NCBI RefSeq assembly: GCF_000971195.1
Contig: NZ_BBLZ01000003.1
Span: forward strand, 209,642 to 273,641
DNA: 64,000 nucleotides
From: Demequina soli
GTDB taxonomy: Bacteria > Actinomycetota > Actinomycetes > Actinomycetales > Demequinaceae
Reading direction: 5' to 3'
Shown here: in pieces, positions 20,033 through 29,281 of the stretch
Layout of the letters: each line of letters begins with the position of its first letter
How positions within the stretch are numbered: the first letter of the stretch is position 1
Notes under the pieces: model-generated
Told to the model about the DNA's origin: nothing
The model's database searches: none
The model's input: the letters and a program-made list of their open reading frames with translations, nothing else
Program-made: the position numbers and the translations under genes

Positions 20033-20590
20033 ATGACGCTCGAGACAGCGAGACTCCTGCTACGACCGTTCCGCCTCGACGATGAGGCCGACGTCCACGT
20101 CTACGCGTCCGACCCGGCGGTGTGCCGCTTCACCGAGTGGGGTCCCAACTCCGAGGACGACACGCGCGCGTGGGTCGCGGACGCCGCGGCCGCGGGGATC
20201 CCCGCCCATTGGGCCATCACGCTGCGGCACGATGCGCTGGGCGCCGGGGGCACCATCGCGGCAGGCACGGTGGTGGGCGGGGTGGGCGTCTACGGCGAGG
20301 GCCGCGGCCCGCTGGAGGCCTCCCCGCAGATCCGCGAGCTCGGCTGGGTGGTGCGGCGCGACCTCTGGGGGCGCGGCATCGCGACCGAGGCCGTCCACGC
20401 CGTCATCGACGCGCTCGAGGAGGACGCGACGCTCGAGCAGGTGCACGCCCGCTGCCGCCCCGAGCACAAGGCGTCCGCCAAGGTGATGAACCACCTGGGG
20501 CTCACGCTGCTGCGCCGGATCGAGAACGACATCCTGCGCGACGGCCAGTGGATGCACTCCGACCTGTACGCGCGGACCGTCACCCGATGA
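20033..20590 (+). CDS. GNAT-family N-acetyltransferase
   Basis: A 185-residue protein of the RimJ/RimL-like GNAT type: [17 protein letters not shown], the acetyl-CoA loop [20 protein letters not shown] and the C-terminal pattern [22 protein letters not shown]. The acceptor could be a ribosomal protein, an antibiotic or a small metabolite. It overlaps nnrD by 4 bases, so it is co-translated with the NAD(P)HX repair enzyme. Confidence 0.9.
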   Translation: MTLETARLLLRPFRLDDEADVHVYASDPAVCRFTEWGPNSEDDTRAWVADAAAAGIPAHWAITLRHDALGAGGTIAAGTVVGGVGVYGEGRGPLEASPQIRELGWVVRRDLWGRGIATEAVHAVIDALEEDATLEQVHARCRPEHKASAKVMNHLGLTLLRRIENDILRDGQWMHSDLYARTVTR

Positions 20591-21441
20591 CCCCGATGCG
20601 CCGCTGGGAGCGCGCGGACGTCGCCGCCTCCTGGCCGGTGCCGGGCGCAGCCGACGACAAGTACTCGCGCGGCGTCCTCGGCGTCGTCGCGGGGTCGCAG
20701 GCCTATCCCGGGGCCGCGGCGCTCGTGGTCTCGGGCGCGATCCGGGCCGGCGCCGGCATGGTGCGCTACGTGGGGCCGGACCGCGCGCAGGACCTGGTGC
20801 TCGCGCATCGTCCCGAGGCGGTGGTGCATCACCCGGTCGACGTCGCCGAGCGGGTCCCGCGTGCCCAGGCCTGGGTGGTGGGGCCCGGGGTGGCCGACTT
20901 CCCCGAGCAGGACGCCGCGATCGGGGCCGTGGTCGCGGAGTCCGTGCCGATGGTCGTCGACGCGGGCGCCCTCGAGACGGTCGCGCGGGCCCGCGCGGCG
21001 GGCGTGCGGGCGGTCGGTGCGGAGCGCGTGCTGCTCACGCCACATGCGGGCGAGCTGGTGCGCACGCTCGAGGCGCTGCGCCACGATGTCACGGCCGCCG
21101 ACGTGGAGCGCGACCGCGTGGGCCACGCGAGGCTGCTGGCCGAGGCGGCGCGCGCGACGGTGCTGCTCAAGGGCGCGGTCACGCTCGTGGTCTCCCCCGG
21201 CGGCGCCGCGATCGAGCTGCCGGAGGCCCCCGCGTGGCTCGCGACGGCCGGCGCGGGCGACGTGCTCGCCGGGATCGCGGGCGCGCTGCTCGCTTCCGGG
21301 CTGCGCGCGGACGCGGCTGGCGCGTCGGCCTCGTGGGTGCATGCGCGCGCCGCGGAGCTCGCCTCGGGCGGCGGGCCGGTCGCGGCGCTCGACGTCGCGG
21401 GCGCGGTGCCGCGCGTGATCGCGGGCCTGCTCGCCGGCTAG
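20587..21441 (+). CDS. nnrD: ADP-dependent NAD(P)H-hydrate dehydratase
   Basis: A 284-residue YjeF-C (ribokinase-like fold) protein that restores NAD(P)H from S-NAD(P)HX using ADP. Diagnostic segments: DKYSRGVLGVVAGSQAYPGAAAL, VGPGVADF, VVDAGALE, LLTPHAGELVRTL and the anion-hole LATAGAGDVLAGIAGALLA. It works with the separate epimerase gene just upstream. Cytoplasmic metabolite repair. Confidence 0.95.
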   Translation: MTPMRRWERADVAASWPVPGAADDKYSRGVLGVVAGSQAYPGAAALVVSGAIRAGAGMVRYVGPDRAQDLVLAHRPEAVVHHPVDVAERVPRAQAWVVGPGVADFPEQDAAIGAVVAESVPMVVDAGALETVARARAAGVRAVGAERVLLTPHAGELVRTLEALRHDVTAADVERDRVGHARLLAEAARATVLLKGAVTLVVSPGGAAIELPEAPAWLATAGAGDVLAGIAGALLASGLRADAAGASASWVHARAAELASGGGPVAALDVAGAVPRVIAGLLAG

Positions 21442-21453
21442 CTCAGTCGGCGA
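21431..21453. terminator. Small bidirectional hairpin spanning two stop codons
   Basis: Arms TCGCCG (21431-21436) and CGGCGA (21448-21453) with an 11-nt loop containing the stop codons of nnrD and of the convergent membrane-protein gene, which are one base apart. A shared terminator is plausible, but the stem is short. Confidence 0.35.
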
Positions 21454-22012
21454 TCGGCGCGGCGCGGCCGGTCACCTGGAACAGCACCAGCACGCCGACC
21501 GCGCCGAGGAAGCAGATCACGGCGACCACGGCGAACGCGGTGACGGCGCCCAGCGACGCCGCGACCCGCGGCAGCAGCACGTTGGTCGCGGCGGCCACGA
21601 CGGTGCACGGGAGCACCACCGCGATGAGCGCGAACGGGATCGCGGCGGCCGAGCCCGCGATCGCGACGATCACCGCGGCCGGGATCAAGCCGAGCAGCCC
21701 GCCCATGGTCGCGAAGGAGCGCGCCGAGCGCGCGCGGGGCACCCCGAGCGTGCGCACGTGAAGCCACCGGCCGACTGTCTGCGCGACGGACGCGATCCCG
21801 ACGGCGACGATGAGGGCCGTCGCGACGAGCGTCGCCGCCTCCGTCGTGTCGACTCGGCCCGGGCTCGCGCCGCCGAGGAGCCCCCACACCCACGCGCCCG
21901 CGGGCACGCACAGCGCGGCCGCCAGCGTGTACAGCGGGATGTCCACGGCGGTCGCGATCCACGCGGCGACGACGGGCTCGCTCAGCGGGCCGCCCGCGCG
22001 CGGACCGCTCAT
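21443..22012 (-). CDS. Polytopic membrane protein of unknown function
   Basis: A 189-residue hydrophobic protein with about five transmembrane segments (starting VAAWIATAVDIPLYTLAAALCV and ending AVTAFAVVAVICFLGAVGVLVLF). No family is recognised and no functional residues stand out. Its ATG overlaps the stop of the DUF1905 gene by 4 bases. It is the third gene of a gluconokinase-headed operon. Confidence 0.65.
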   Translation of the reverse strand: MSGPRAGGPLSEPVVAAWIATAVDIPLYTLAAALCVPAGAWVWGLLGGASPGRVDTTEAATLVATALIVAVGIASVAQTVGRWLHVRTLGVPRARSARSFATMGGLLGLIPAAVIVAIAGSAAAIPFALIAVVLPCTVVAAATNVLLPRVAASLGAVTAFAVVAVICFLGAVGVLVLFQVTGRAAPIAD

Positions 22013-22308
22013 GCGACGGTGGTCAGCCGGAACGAGGCCGCGCCGCCGGGCGCGAGCCCCTCGGTCTTCATGACGGCCTGCTTGACGGGCAGGATGAACG
22101 TCTTGCGCGCCTGCGACGGGAAGATGCTGGTGCGCCACGTGGTCGCCCCGACGGTCACCTCGACGCGCACCGCGCCGAAGCCGCGGCGCGGGCCGTGCTG
22201 GGCGTCCTCGATCTCGTCGGCGACGTCGAACGGCAGGTCGACGAACACCCAGGTGGCGGTGGTCGCCTCCCACAGGTACAGCGTCGCGTCGAACTGGTAA
22301 CCGCTCAC
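22009..22308 (-). CDS. DUF1905-family small protein
   Basis: A 99-residue beta-barrel type protein: YQFDATLYLWEATTATWVFVDLPFDVADEI, then FGAVRVEVTVGATTWRTSIFPS and a closing YVLPVK-like stretch (FILPVKQAVMKTEGL). This matches the DUF1905 pattern. Start is GTG, coupled by GTGA to gntK upstream and by ATGA to the membrane protein downstream. The function is unknown, and its place between a kinase and a membrane protein gives no firm hint. Confidence 0.8.
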   Translation of the reverse strand: MSGYQFDATLYLWEATTATWVFVDLPFDVADEIEDAQHGPRRGFGAVRVEVTVGATTWRTSIFPSQARKTFILPVKQAVMKTEGLAPGGAASFRLTTVA

Positions 22309-22811
22309 GCGAGCGACGCTAGCGCCGCGGCGACGATCGCCGCTACGCCCCGGGTCGCGTCGACGCGCTCCCCCGGCTCGTCCGGGCCGAGCGGCTCGAG
22401 GGCCGCGAACTGCGAGGCCACCAGCGAGGCGGGCATGAAGTGGTCGGTGCGAGAGGCGGACCGGCGCGCCGCCTCCTCGGCCGTGAGCACGAGCTCGAGG
22501 AACGATGCACCGGGCGCCGCCGCGCGGATCCGGTCCCGGTACGCCCGCTTGAGCGCGCTGCACGCGACCACGACGCCACGCCCGGCGCGCGCATCGTCCA
22601 ACGTCGACCCGACGCGGTCGAGCCAGGGCCACCGGTCGTCGTCGTCGAGCGGGATGCCGGCCGCCATCTTCGCGACGTTCGCGTCGGGGTGCAGTCCGTC
22701 GCCGTCGACGAAGGGCACGCCGAGCGCCTCCGCGAGGGCGGCGCCGACGGTCGACTTGCCGCACGCGGTCGGGCCCATCACGACGATCAGCGGCGTCCCG
22801 TGTGCGCTCAT
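22305..22811 (-). CDS. gntK: Gluconokinase
   Basis: A 168-residue P-loop kinase that phosphorylates gluconate to 6-phosphogluconate for the pentose phosphate pathway. Walker A is VVMGPTACGKSTV; the family signatures DGDGLHPDANVAKMAAGIPLDDDDRWPWL and VACSALKRAYRDRIR are typical of GntK, and the lid segment SRTDHFMPASLVASQFAALEP is complete. No gluconate transporter is adjacent, so the substrate may come from elsewhere in the cell. Confidence 0.95.
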   Translation of the reverse strand: MSAHGTPLIVVMGPTACGKSTVGAALAEALGVPFVDGDGLHPDANVAKMAAGIPLDDDDRWPWLDRVGSTLDDARAGRGVVVACSALKRAYRDRIRAAAPGASFLELVLTAEEAARRSASRTDHFMPASLVASQFAALEPLGPDEPGERVDATRGVAAIVAAALASLA

Positions 22812-22982
22812 GCGACCCTCCCTGGTGGCTCCCTGAGACGATATCGGGCGCCGACGCGCGTTTCCGCCGCGTTAAATCTTCGCAATCCCTACTTATGGGG
22901 GTAATTCGGGCGTTACCATTCGCCGTAGGGCTGGGGGCCGGCGGCCGTTCTCGCGCCGCCCCTCGAGGGGGAGGGACCGCGC

Positions 22983-24686
22983 ATGGGCGTGCCTGCGTGG
23001 CGGCATCTGGGACGCGAGGGCGTCCTGCGAGTGCTCGCGCTTGGAATCATGGTGCTGGGGATGACCCTGGGGCTCGTCATGCTGGCGTCGGCGGCCACGG
23101 CCGCGCCGGTCGCGACGGACGATGCGACCGACGGCTCGGGCGCCGTCCTCACCTATCCCGCCCCTCCGCCCGCACCCGCCCCGGTGATCCACACGTGGAC
23201 GCCGCCGGTGCTCGCCCCCGTCGCCGCACCGGACCTTCCGACCAAGAAGCACAAGAAGAAGGCCGCCGCGGCGCCCCTCGCGCCCGTCACGGTGACCGTG
23301 CCGGCGCCCGACCCCACGCTCGTGTGGGCGTTCGACCTCACCGGCGCCGACGGTGCGGCCCTCGCGGGGCGCGAGCTCCACCACGGCGACCGGCTCCACG
23401 TGGCCGCCACGGGCCTGCCCGCGGGCGCGACAGTGAGCGTGGAGCTGCACTCCACGCCGATCGGGATGGGCTCCGCGACGGTCGACGCGTCAGGCGGGCT
23501 CGACCTCACCATCGTGGTCCCGGAGGCCGCCGCCGTGGGCGACCACCGCATCGTCGCCACGCTGTCCGCGGACGGCTACGCCGACTCCGAGGCGTCGGTG
23601 CCGGTGACCGTCGCGAAGGACTTCCCGTGGCTGTCCCCCACGGTGCCGACGCTGTTCAACCTGGAGCTCACCCCGTTCAAGGTGGTCGCGACGGCATCGC
23701 TGGCGTCCGCGTTCCTGCTGCTCGCGGCCGTCCCCGCCGAGCTGCTGCAGTCCACGCTGACGGAGAACTACGCGCGCGCCTTCGGCTGGATCCCGATCGC
23801 CGCGCGCCGACGCGCGGGCGGCGCCACCCGAGGCAAGCGTCGCTACCGGCTGCCCACGTGGCTGTCGTCGGGCCTCACGGTCGCGGCCGCAGCGCTCATC
23901 CTCGGGATCGGGCGCGCCGGCTGGAGCCTCGAGCGCGAGTCGCTCGTCACCTACGTGAGCCTGTTCCTGTCCCTCACCGCCCTGAACCTGGGCCTCAACG
24001 CCGTCCGCGTGCTCGCCGCGCGGCGCCGGTTGCGCGTGCCCGGGCGCATGATCCCGCTGCCGGGCTCGCTCACCGTCGTGGTCGTCTCGGTGGTGGTGTC
24101 GCAGGTGCTCCACATCGAGCCGACACTGATGTTCGGCATCGTCGTGTCCGTGCAGTTCGGGCGCTCGATGTCCGAGCGGCACGAGGGACGGCTCGCCCTC
24201 CTGGGCGTGAGCGCCGTGTTCACCATGGGCGTCATCGCATGGATCCTGCTGAGCATCCTCGACGTGACCGTGGGTCGCACCGAGGCGCTCGGCGGGATGA
24301 TCGTCGAGGAGACGCTCGCCGCGATCACGCTCGAGACCCTCGCCGCGCTCGTGGTGGGCCTGCTGCCGTTCACATACCTCGAGGGCAAGGCCATCCGCGA
24401 CTGGAGCCCCCGCATCTGGCTCGCGTCGTACTTCGTCGCCGCGGTCTCGTTCGTGCTCATCGCGGTGCCCACCGGCGCCTCGTGGGAGGAGTCGGAGACG
24501 CCGCTGATCACATGGCTGCTGATCTGCGCGGGCTTCGGCGTGGTGTCGCTCACCGCGTGGGCGGTGTTCCGCTTCACCCCCGAGGGGCGTGCGCACGCGC
24601 ACCACGTCGCCGGGCACCACGGCCACGACGCGCCGCCTCCCGAGGCTCCCCCGGCGGAGGCCCCCAAGGAGCCCGCGGGCGTCTGA
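22983..24686 (+). CDS. Large membrane protein with N-terminal secreted-type domain
   Basis: A 567-residue protein. It has an N-terminal signal or anchor (LALGIMVLGMTLGLVMLASAATAAP), a Pro-rich and Lys-rich linker (KKHKKK), an Ig-like beta domain (about residues 110-215), then at least eight transmembrane helices (about 230-540) and a His/Pro-rich tail. The segment LNLELTPFKVVATASLASAFLLLAAVPAELLQ marks the start of the membrane part. I recall proteins of this layout as FGLLP-motif membrane proteins in actinobacteria, without a known role. A short GGTAA/TTACC palindrome (22900-22917) lies in its 171-bp upstream gap. Confidence 0.65.
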   Translation: MGVPAWRHLGREGVLRVLALGIMVLGMTLGLVMLASAATAAPVATDDATDGSGAVLTYPAPPPAPAPVIHTWTPPVLAPVAAPDLPTKKHKKKAAAAPLAPVTVTVPAPDPTLVWAFDLTGADGAALAGRELHHGDRLHVAATGLPAGATVSVELHSTPIGMGSATVDASGGLDLTIVVPEAAAVGDHRIVATLSADGYADSEASVPVTVAKDFPWLSPTVPTLFNLELTPFKVVATASLASAFLLLAAVPAELLQSTLTENYARAFGWIPIAARRRAGGATRGKRRYRLPTWLSSGLTVAAAALILGIGRAGWSLERESLVTYVSLFLSLTALNLGLNAVRVLAARRRLRVPGRMIPLPGSLTVVVVSVVVSQVLHIEPTLMFGIVVSVQFGRSMSERHEGRLALLGVSAVFTMGVIAWILLSILDVTVGRTEALGGMIVEETLAAITLETLAALVVGLLPFTYLEGKAIRDWSPRIWLASYFVAAVSFVLIAVPTGASWEESETPLITWLLICAGFGVVSLTAWAVFRFTPEGRAHAHHVAGHHGHDAPPPEAPPAEAPKEPAGV

Positions 24687-24800
24687 GCCGCGCCCCCTCA
24701 CCGGGACCTCGGTCCCATTCCTCGTACCCCGACCGGCCTACCGTGAAGGGGTGGGCCGTCAACGGCGACTGCCCACCACGCGCCGTCGGGAGGCGATGCC

Positions 24801-25397
24801 ATGAGGCAGGTCCGGGTCCACGGCAGGGGCGGCCAAGGGGTCGTCACCGCCGCCGAGATGCTCGCCCGCGCGGGCTTCCTCGCGGGCCACGAGGCGCAGG
24901 CGATCCCCTCCTTCGGGTCCGAGCGCACCGGCGCGCCCGTCGTGTCGTGCTGCCGCTTCGCGGACACGCCGCTGCGCACACGCGAGCCCGTCCTCCACCC
25001 CGACGTGGTGCTCGTCCAGGACCCGACGCTGCTCGCCTCGGACCACCCGTTCGCGGGCCTCGCCCCCGGCGGGCTCGTCATCGTCAACACCACCGCGGAC
25101 GCACCCGCGGTGCGCGCGCAGGCCGGCGCCGAGGACGTCCACGCCACCGTCCTCACCGTGCCCGCGATGCAGATCACGCTCGAGCGGCTCGGCCGCCCCA
25201 GGCCCGCCGCCGCGATGCTCGCGGCCTACGCCGCCGCATCGTCCGACATCACGCTCGACGCCGTCAAGCAGGTGTTCCGCGAGCGCTTCCCCGGCCCCGT
25301 CGGGGAGGGCAACGCCCGGGCGGCGGACGATGCGTTCGCCTACGTCCGCGCCGAGCTCGCCGGCGCGGGGCGAGGCTTGGAGAGCCGCCATGCGTGA
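24801..25397 (+). CDS. 2-oxoacid:acceptor oxidoreductase, gamma subunit
   Basis: A 198-residue gamma subunit of the pyruvate/2-oxoacid:ferredoxin oxidoreductase family. Typical features are VRVHGRGGQGVVTAAEMLARAGFLAG near the N-terminus, then IPSFGSERTGAPVVSCCRF and NTTADAP. It is the first gene of a tightly overlapping four-gene operon with alpha, beta and a fused FAD/ferredoxin subunit. The actual 2-oxoacid cannot be read from sequence. Pyruvate, branched-chain oxoacids and phenylglyoxylate are all used by relatives. Confidence 0.92.
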   Translation: MRQVRVHGRGGQGVVTAAEMLARAGFLAGHEAQAIPSFGSERTGAPVVSCCRFADTPLRTREPVLHPDVVLVQDPTLLASDHPFAGLAPGGLVIVNTTADAPAVRAQAGAEDVHATVLTVPAMQITLERLGRPRPAAAMLAAYAAASSDITLDAVKQVFRERFPGPVGEGNARAADDAFAYVRAELAGAGRGLESRHA

Positions 25398-26616
25398 GGT
25401 GCTCGAGGGCTCCCAGGCCGTGGCGCGGACGGTCGCGCGGTGCCGGCCCGGCGTGGTGTGCGCGTACCCCATCTCCCCGCAGACGCACATCGTCGAGGCG
25501 CTGTCCGTCATGGCGCGCACCGGCGAGCTCGCCAACTGCGAGTACGTCAACGTCGAGTCGGAGTTCTCCGCGATGTCGGTCTCGATCGGAGCATCGGCGG
25601 CCGGGTCGCGCGCCTACACCGCGACCGCGTCGCAGGGCCTGCTGTACATGGCCGAGGCGGTCTACAACGCGGCGGGCATGGGCCTGCCCATCGTCATGAC
25701 GGTCGCCAACCGCGCGATCGGCGCCCCCATCAACATCTGGAACGACCACTCCGACGCGATGGCGATGCGCGACTCCGGCTGGCTGCAGCTGTTCGCGGCC
25801 GACAACCAGGAGGCCGCCGACCTCCACGTCATCGCGTTCGCCGTGGCCGAGGAGCTGGGCATCCCCGCGATGGTGTGCATGGACGGGTTCGTGCTCACGC
25901 ACGCGTCGGACGTGGTCGAGCTCGCGACCGCCGAGCAGGTCGACGCGTTCCTGCCGCCCTACCGCCCCACCCAGGTGCTCGACATCGACCACCCCGCGAC
26001 GCTCGGCACCATGGCCGGCCCCGAGTCCTTCACCGAGACCAGGTACCTCCAGCACCTGCGCTTCCTCGACGCCGCCGCCGTCATCGAGGCCTGGTCCGAC
26101 CGCTTCCGCGAGCAGATCGGGCGCGAGGCGGGAGGGCTGATCGCCCGCTACGACCCCGACACGCTGGACCGGGACCGCGGGGCGCCGCCCGCATCGTCCA
26201 CCGATCTCGCGGTGGTCGCGATGGGCTCCGTCGTCGGGACGCTGCAGTCGGCGCTCGCGCCGCTGCGCGCGGAGGGCGTGCCCGTGCGGCTGCTCTCGGT
26301 CGGTGCGTTCCGCCCCTTCCCCGAGGAGGCGCTGCGGGACGCGCTGGGCGGGTCGCGGCACGTCGTGGTGGTCGACAGGGCGCTCGAGCTGGGCTCGGGC
26401 GGCGTGCTCACCGGCTGCGTGGGCCGGGCGCTTGCCGGGACCGGCTCGCACCTGCACTCGGTGGTCGCGGGGCTGGGCGGCCGGCCGATCCTCGAGGCCT
26501 CGTTGCGCGACGTGGTGCGGCGGGCGCTGGTCGACGAGGTCGGGTCGCTCGAGTTCCTCGACCTCAAGCCCGGCATCCCCACGCCGGCGCTCGGCGCGAC
26601 GGAGGTGGCGCGATGA
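25390..26616 (+). CDS. 2-oxoacid:acceptor oxidoreductase, alpha subunit
   Basis: A 408-residue alpha subunit. It has the PP-domain entry CAYPISPQTHIVEALS, the structural NCEYVNVESEFSAMSVSIGASAAGSRAYTATASQGLLYMAEAVYNA and the C-terminal transketolase-like domain (VAMGSVVGTLQSAL, VRLLSVGAFRPFPEEAL). Start ATG 25390 lies inside the end of the gamma gene (8-base overlap). It contributes to the active site with the beta subunit, which carries thiamin diphosphate. Confidence 0.93.
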   Translation: MREVLEGSQAVARTVARCRPGVVCAYPISPQTHIVEALSVMARTGELANCEYVNVESEFSAMSVSIGASAAGSRAYTATASQGLLYMAEAVYNAAGMGLPIVMTVANRAIGAPINIWNDHSDAMAMRDSGWLQLFAADNQEAADLHVIAFAVAEELGIPAMVCMDGFVLTHASDVVELATAEQVDAFLPPYRPTQVLDIDHPATLGTMAGPESFTETRYLQHLRFLDAAAVIEAWSDRFREQIGREAGGLIARYDPDTLDRDRGAPPASSTDLAVVAMGSVVGTLQSALAPLRAEGVPVRLLSVGAFRPFPEEALRDALGGSRHVVVVDRALELGSGGVLTGCVGRALAGTGSHLHSVVAGLGGRPILEASLRDVVRRALVDEVGSLEFLDLKPGIPTPALGATEVAR

Positions 26617-27608
26617 CCACGGTCCACATCCCGTTCCTCCAGACCGGCACCCTCGCGGTGGGCGGGCGCCTCCTGGACGATGCGCAGCGCTCGCTCCAGT
26701 CGCACGCCGACAGGCCGTCGTCGCTCACCAAGGGCCACCGGGCCTGCCAGGGCTGCGCCGAGGCGCTCGCCGCGCGCTGGGTGATGGACACCGCGGTGGA
26801 GGCCGCGGGCGGGCGACTCGTGGTCGCGAACGCGACGGGCTGCCTCGAGGTGTTCTCGACGCTGTACCCCGAGAGCGCATGGAAGCCGCCGTGGGTGCAC
26901 TCGCTGTTCGCCAACGCGGCCGCGGTCGCGACCGGCATCGCGGCGGCACTGCACGCGCAGGGCCGCGACGACATCCGCGTGCTCGCGCAGGGCGGCGACG
27001 GCGGCACCGTCGACATCGGGCTCGCCGCGGTGTCGGGCATGTTCGAGCGCAACGACGACGTCCTCTACGTCTGCTACGACAACCAGGGCTACATGAACAC
27101 GGGCGTGCAGCGGTCCTCGGCGACGCCCGCGTCCGCGCGCACCGCGACCACCCCGGCCGTCGGGCGCAACCCCGGCCAGGCGTTCGGGCAGGGCAAGTCG
27201 ATGGTGAAGATCGCGATGGCGCACGAGATCCCCTACGTCGCGAGCGCGACCGTCGCGGATCTCCGCGACCTCGAGGCGAAGGTGCGCACCGCGATGTCGA
27301 TCCACGGCGCGCGCTACCTCCACGTGCTGGTCCCCTGCCCCGTGGGCTGGGGCGCGAATAGCGCGGAGTCGATCAGCCTGTCGCGCGCGGCCGTCCAGTC
27401 GGGCATCTTCCCCGTCATCGAGGCGCGCGCGGGCGAGCTCACCGACGTGCAGCGCATCCGCGAGCGCGCCAAAGTCGAGGACTACCTCAGGCCCCAGGCG
27501 CGGTTCGCCCACCTGTTCAGGCCTGGCGGCGAGGACGCGCTGGAGCGGTGGCGCGTGCTCGCGGAGGCCAACATCCGACGCTACGACCTCCTGGGAGGTG
27601 CCTCATGA
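26613..27608 (+). CDS. 2-oxoacid:acceptor oxidoreductase, beta subunit (TPP, 4Fe-4S)
   Basis: A 331-residue TPP-binding subunit. GHRACQGCAEALAAR supplies the CxxC pair of the proximal cluster, with further Cys in NATGCLEVF and LVPCPVGWG. The TPP/Mg motif is AQGGDGGTVDIG...YDNQGYMNTG. Together these show an intact catalytic subunit. An N-terminal extension of about 35 residues precedes the cluster motif, as I recall for phenylglyoxylate-dehydrogenase-type beta chains. Coupled by ATGA overlaps on both sides. Confidence 0.93.
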   Translation: MTTVHIPFLQTGTLAVGGRLLDDAQRSLQSHADRPSSLTKGHRACQGCAEALAARWVMDTAVEAAGGRLVVANATGCLEVFSTLYPESAWKPPWVHSLFANAAAVATGIAAALHAQGRDDIRVLAQGGDGGTVDIGLAAVSGMFERNDDVLYVCYDNQGYMNTGVQRSSATPASARTATTPAVGRNPGQAFGQGKSMVKIAMAHEIPYVASATVADLRDLEAKVRTAMSIHGARYLHVLVPCPVGWGANSAESISLSRAAVQSGIFPVIEARAGELTDVQRIRERAKVEDYLRPQARFAHLFRPGGEDALERWRVLAEANIRRYDLLGGAS

Positions 27609-29248
27609 GCGGCCACGACGCTCCCCCGACCGTCGGCGTCTCGACCGGCCCGGCCACCTCGCTCGCCTATCACACGGGCACATGGCGGACCGAGCGTCCC
27701 GTCTACGTCGAGCTGTCCCCGCCGTGCTCGCTGGCCTGCCCGTCCGGGGAGGACATCCGCGGCTGGCTCGGGTCCACGCAGGAGGGCGCGGAAGGCTTCG
27801 AGGCGGCGTGGCGGCGGCTCGTGGCCGCCAACCCGCTGCCCGCGGTCATGGGGCGCATCTGCTATCACCCCTGCCAGACGGCCTGCAACCGGGGCTCCGT
27901 CGATGAGGAGGTCGGGATCAACGCGGTCGAGCGGTTCCTCGGCGACACCGCGCTCGACGAGGGCTGGGCGCTTCCCTCCCCCGCCGCATCGTCCAGGCGG
28001 CGCGTCCTGGTGGTGGGCTCGGGTCCCGCGGGGCTGTCCGCGGCCTACCACCTGCGCCAGCTCGGCCACGCGGTGACCATCCGGGAGGCGGCCGCGGAGC
28101 CCGGCGGCATGATGCGGTACGGCATCCCCGCCTACCGGCTGCCGCGCGAGATCCTCGCGGCGGAGATCCGGCGGATCGTGGACACCGGGGTGGTGCTCGA
28201 GTGCTCCACTCCCGTGACGTCGCTGGACGAGGCGCAGGCCGAGTTCGACGCGGTGGTCCTCACCATGGGCGCCGGGGTCGCGCACCACGTCGACATTCCC
28301 GCGGCTGCGGCGTCGCACATCGTGGACGCGATCGACGTGCTGCGGGACGTCGCGTCGGGCAAGCCTCCCCTGCTCGGGCGCCGGGTCGCGGTGTACGGCG
28401 GCGGCAACACGGCCATGGACGCGGCGCGGACGGCGCGGCGGCTCGGGGCGTCCGATGCGGTGGTGGTCTACCGGCGCACGCGCGAGCAGATGCCGGCGCA
28501 CCCGACGGAGCTGGACGACGCGGTTGGCGAGGGCGTGCGCGTGCAGTGGCTGTCGACGATCTCCGCGGTCGACGGGCCGAAGGTGACGATCGAGCGGATG
28601 GTGCTGGACGAGGAGGGCCGGCCGCACGGGACCGGCGAGTACGAGGAGCTCGACGCCGACACCGTGCTGCTCGCGGTCGGGCAGGACGCGGACCTGACGC
28701 TCCTGGCCGACGTGCCCGACGTGGGCGTGACGGACGGGGTGGTCGCGGTGGATCCGGCGACGCTCATGACCGGGCGGGACGGGGTGTTCGCGGCCGGCGA
28801 CGTCTCGCCCGGCTCGCGCACCGCGACGTACGCGATCGGGCGCGGGGCGCGGGCGGCGAAGGCCGTGGACGCGTGGCTCGCGGCGCGGGTGCTGCCGGCG
28901 GAGCCTCCCGCGCGCGAGGCCACCACCGACAGGTTGAACACCTGGTACTACTCCGATGCGCCGAAGCAGCATCGCCCCGAGCTGGAGGCCGCGAGGCGCG
29001 TGACGGGCTTCGAGGAGGTGCTGGCCGGGCTCGACGCGGAGCACGCGGTGTTCGAGGCGAGACGGTGCCTGTCGTGCGGGTCGTGCTTCGAGTGCGACAA
29101 CTGCTTCGGGATGTGCCCGGACGACGCGATCCGGAAGCTGGGCCCGGGGATGCGCTACGAGATCGACTACGACTACTGCAAGGGCTGCGGCATCTGCGCC
29201 GCGGAGTGCCCGTGCGGGGCGATCGACATGATCCCGGAGGTCAGGTAG
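27605..29248 (+). CDS. GltD-like FAD oxidoreductase fused to 2x[4Fe-4S] ferredoxin domain
   Basis: A 547-residue protein. Residues ~40-105 carry a GltD-type cluster region (CSLACPSGED...CYHPCQTACNRGS). Residues ~130-420 are the FAD/NAD(P)H module (VLVVGSGPAGLSAAYHLRQ, VAVYGGGNTAMDAARTARR, GVFAAGDVSPGSRTATYAIGRG). The C-terminus has CLSCGSCFECDNCFGMCPDDA and CKGCGICAAECPCGAIDM, enough for two [4Fe-4S] clusters. It combines the delta ferredoxin subunit and an NAD(P)-reductase in one chain, so the complex probably passes electrons directly to NAD(P)+ rather than to free ferredoxin (inference). Confidence 0.9.
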   Translation: MSGHDAPPTVGVSTGPATSLAYHTGTWRTERPVYVELSPPCSLACPSGEDIRGWLGSTQEGAEGFEAAWRRLVAANPLPAVMGRICYHPCQTACNRGSVDEEVGINAVERFLGDTALDEGWALPSPAASSRRRVLVVGSGPAGLSAAYHLRQLGHAVTIREAAAEPGGMMRYGIPAYRLPREILAAEIRRIVDTGVVLECSTPVTSLDEAQAEFDAVVLTMGAGVAHHVDIPAAAASHIVDAIDVLRDVASGKPPLLGRRVAVYGGGNTAMDAARTARRLGASDAVVVYRRTREQMPAHPTELDDAVGEGVRVQWLSTISAVDGPKVTIERMVLDEEGRPHGTGEYEELDADTVLLAVGQDADLTLLADVPDVGVTDGVVAVDPATLMTGRDGVFAAGDVSPGSRTATYAIGRGARAAKAVDAWLAARVLPAEPPAREATTDRLNTWYYSDAPKQHRPELEAARRVTGFEEVLAGLDAEHAVFEARRCLSCGSCFECDNCFGMCPDDAIRKLGPGMRYEIDYDYCKGCGICAAECPCGAIDMIPEVR

Positions 29249-29281
29249 GCGCTCGCCGTGCCCGCGCATCGTCCCCGTGCC

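Noticed and set aside
22860..22920. Riboswitch in the leader of the 22983 gene
   Set aside because: Only a 5-bp palindrome and AT-rich patch are visible; no known aptamer pattern could be matched.
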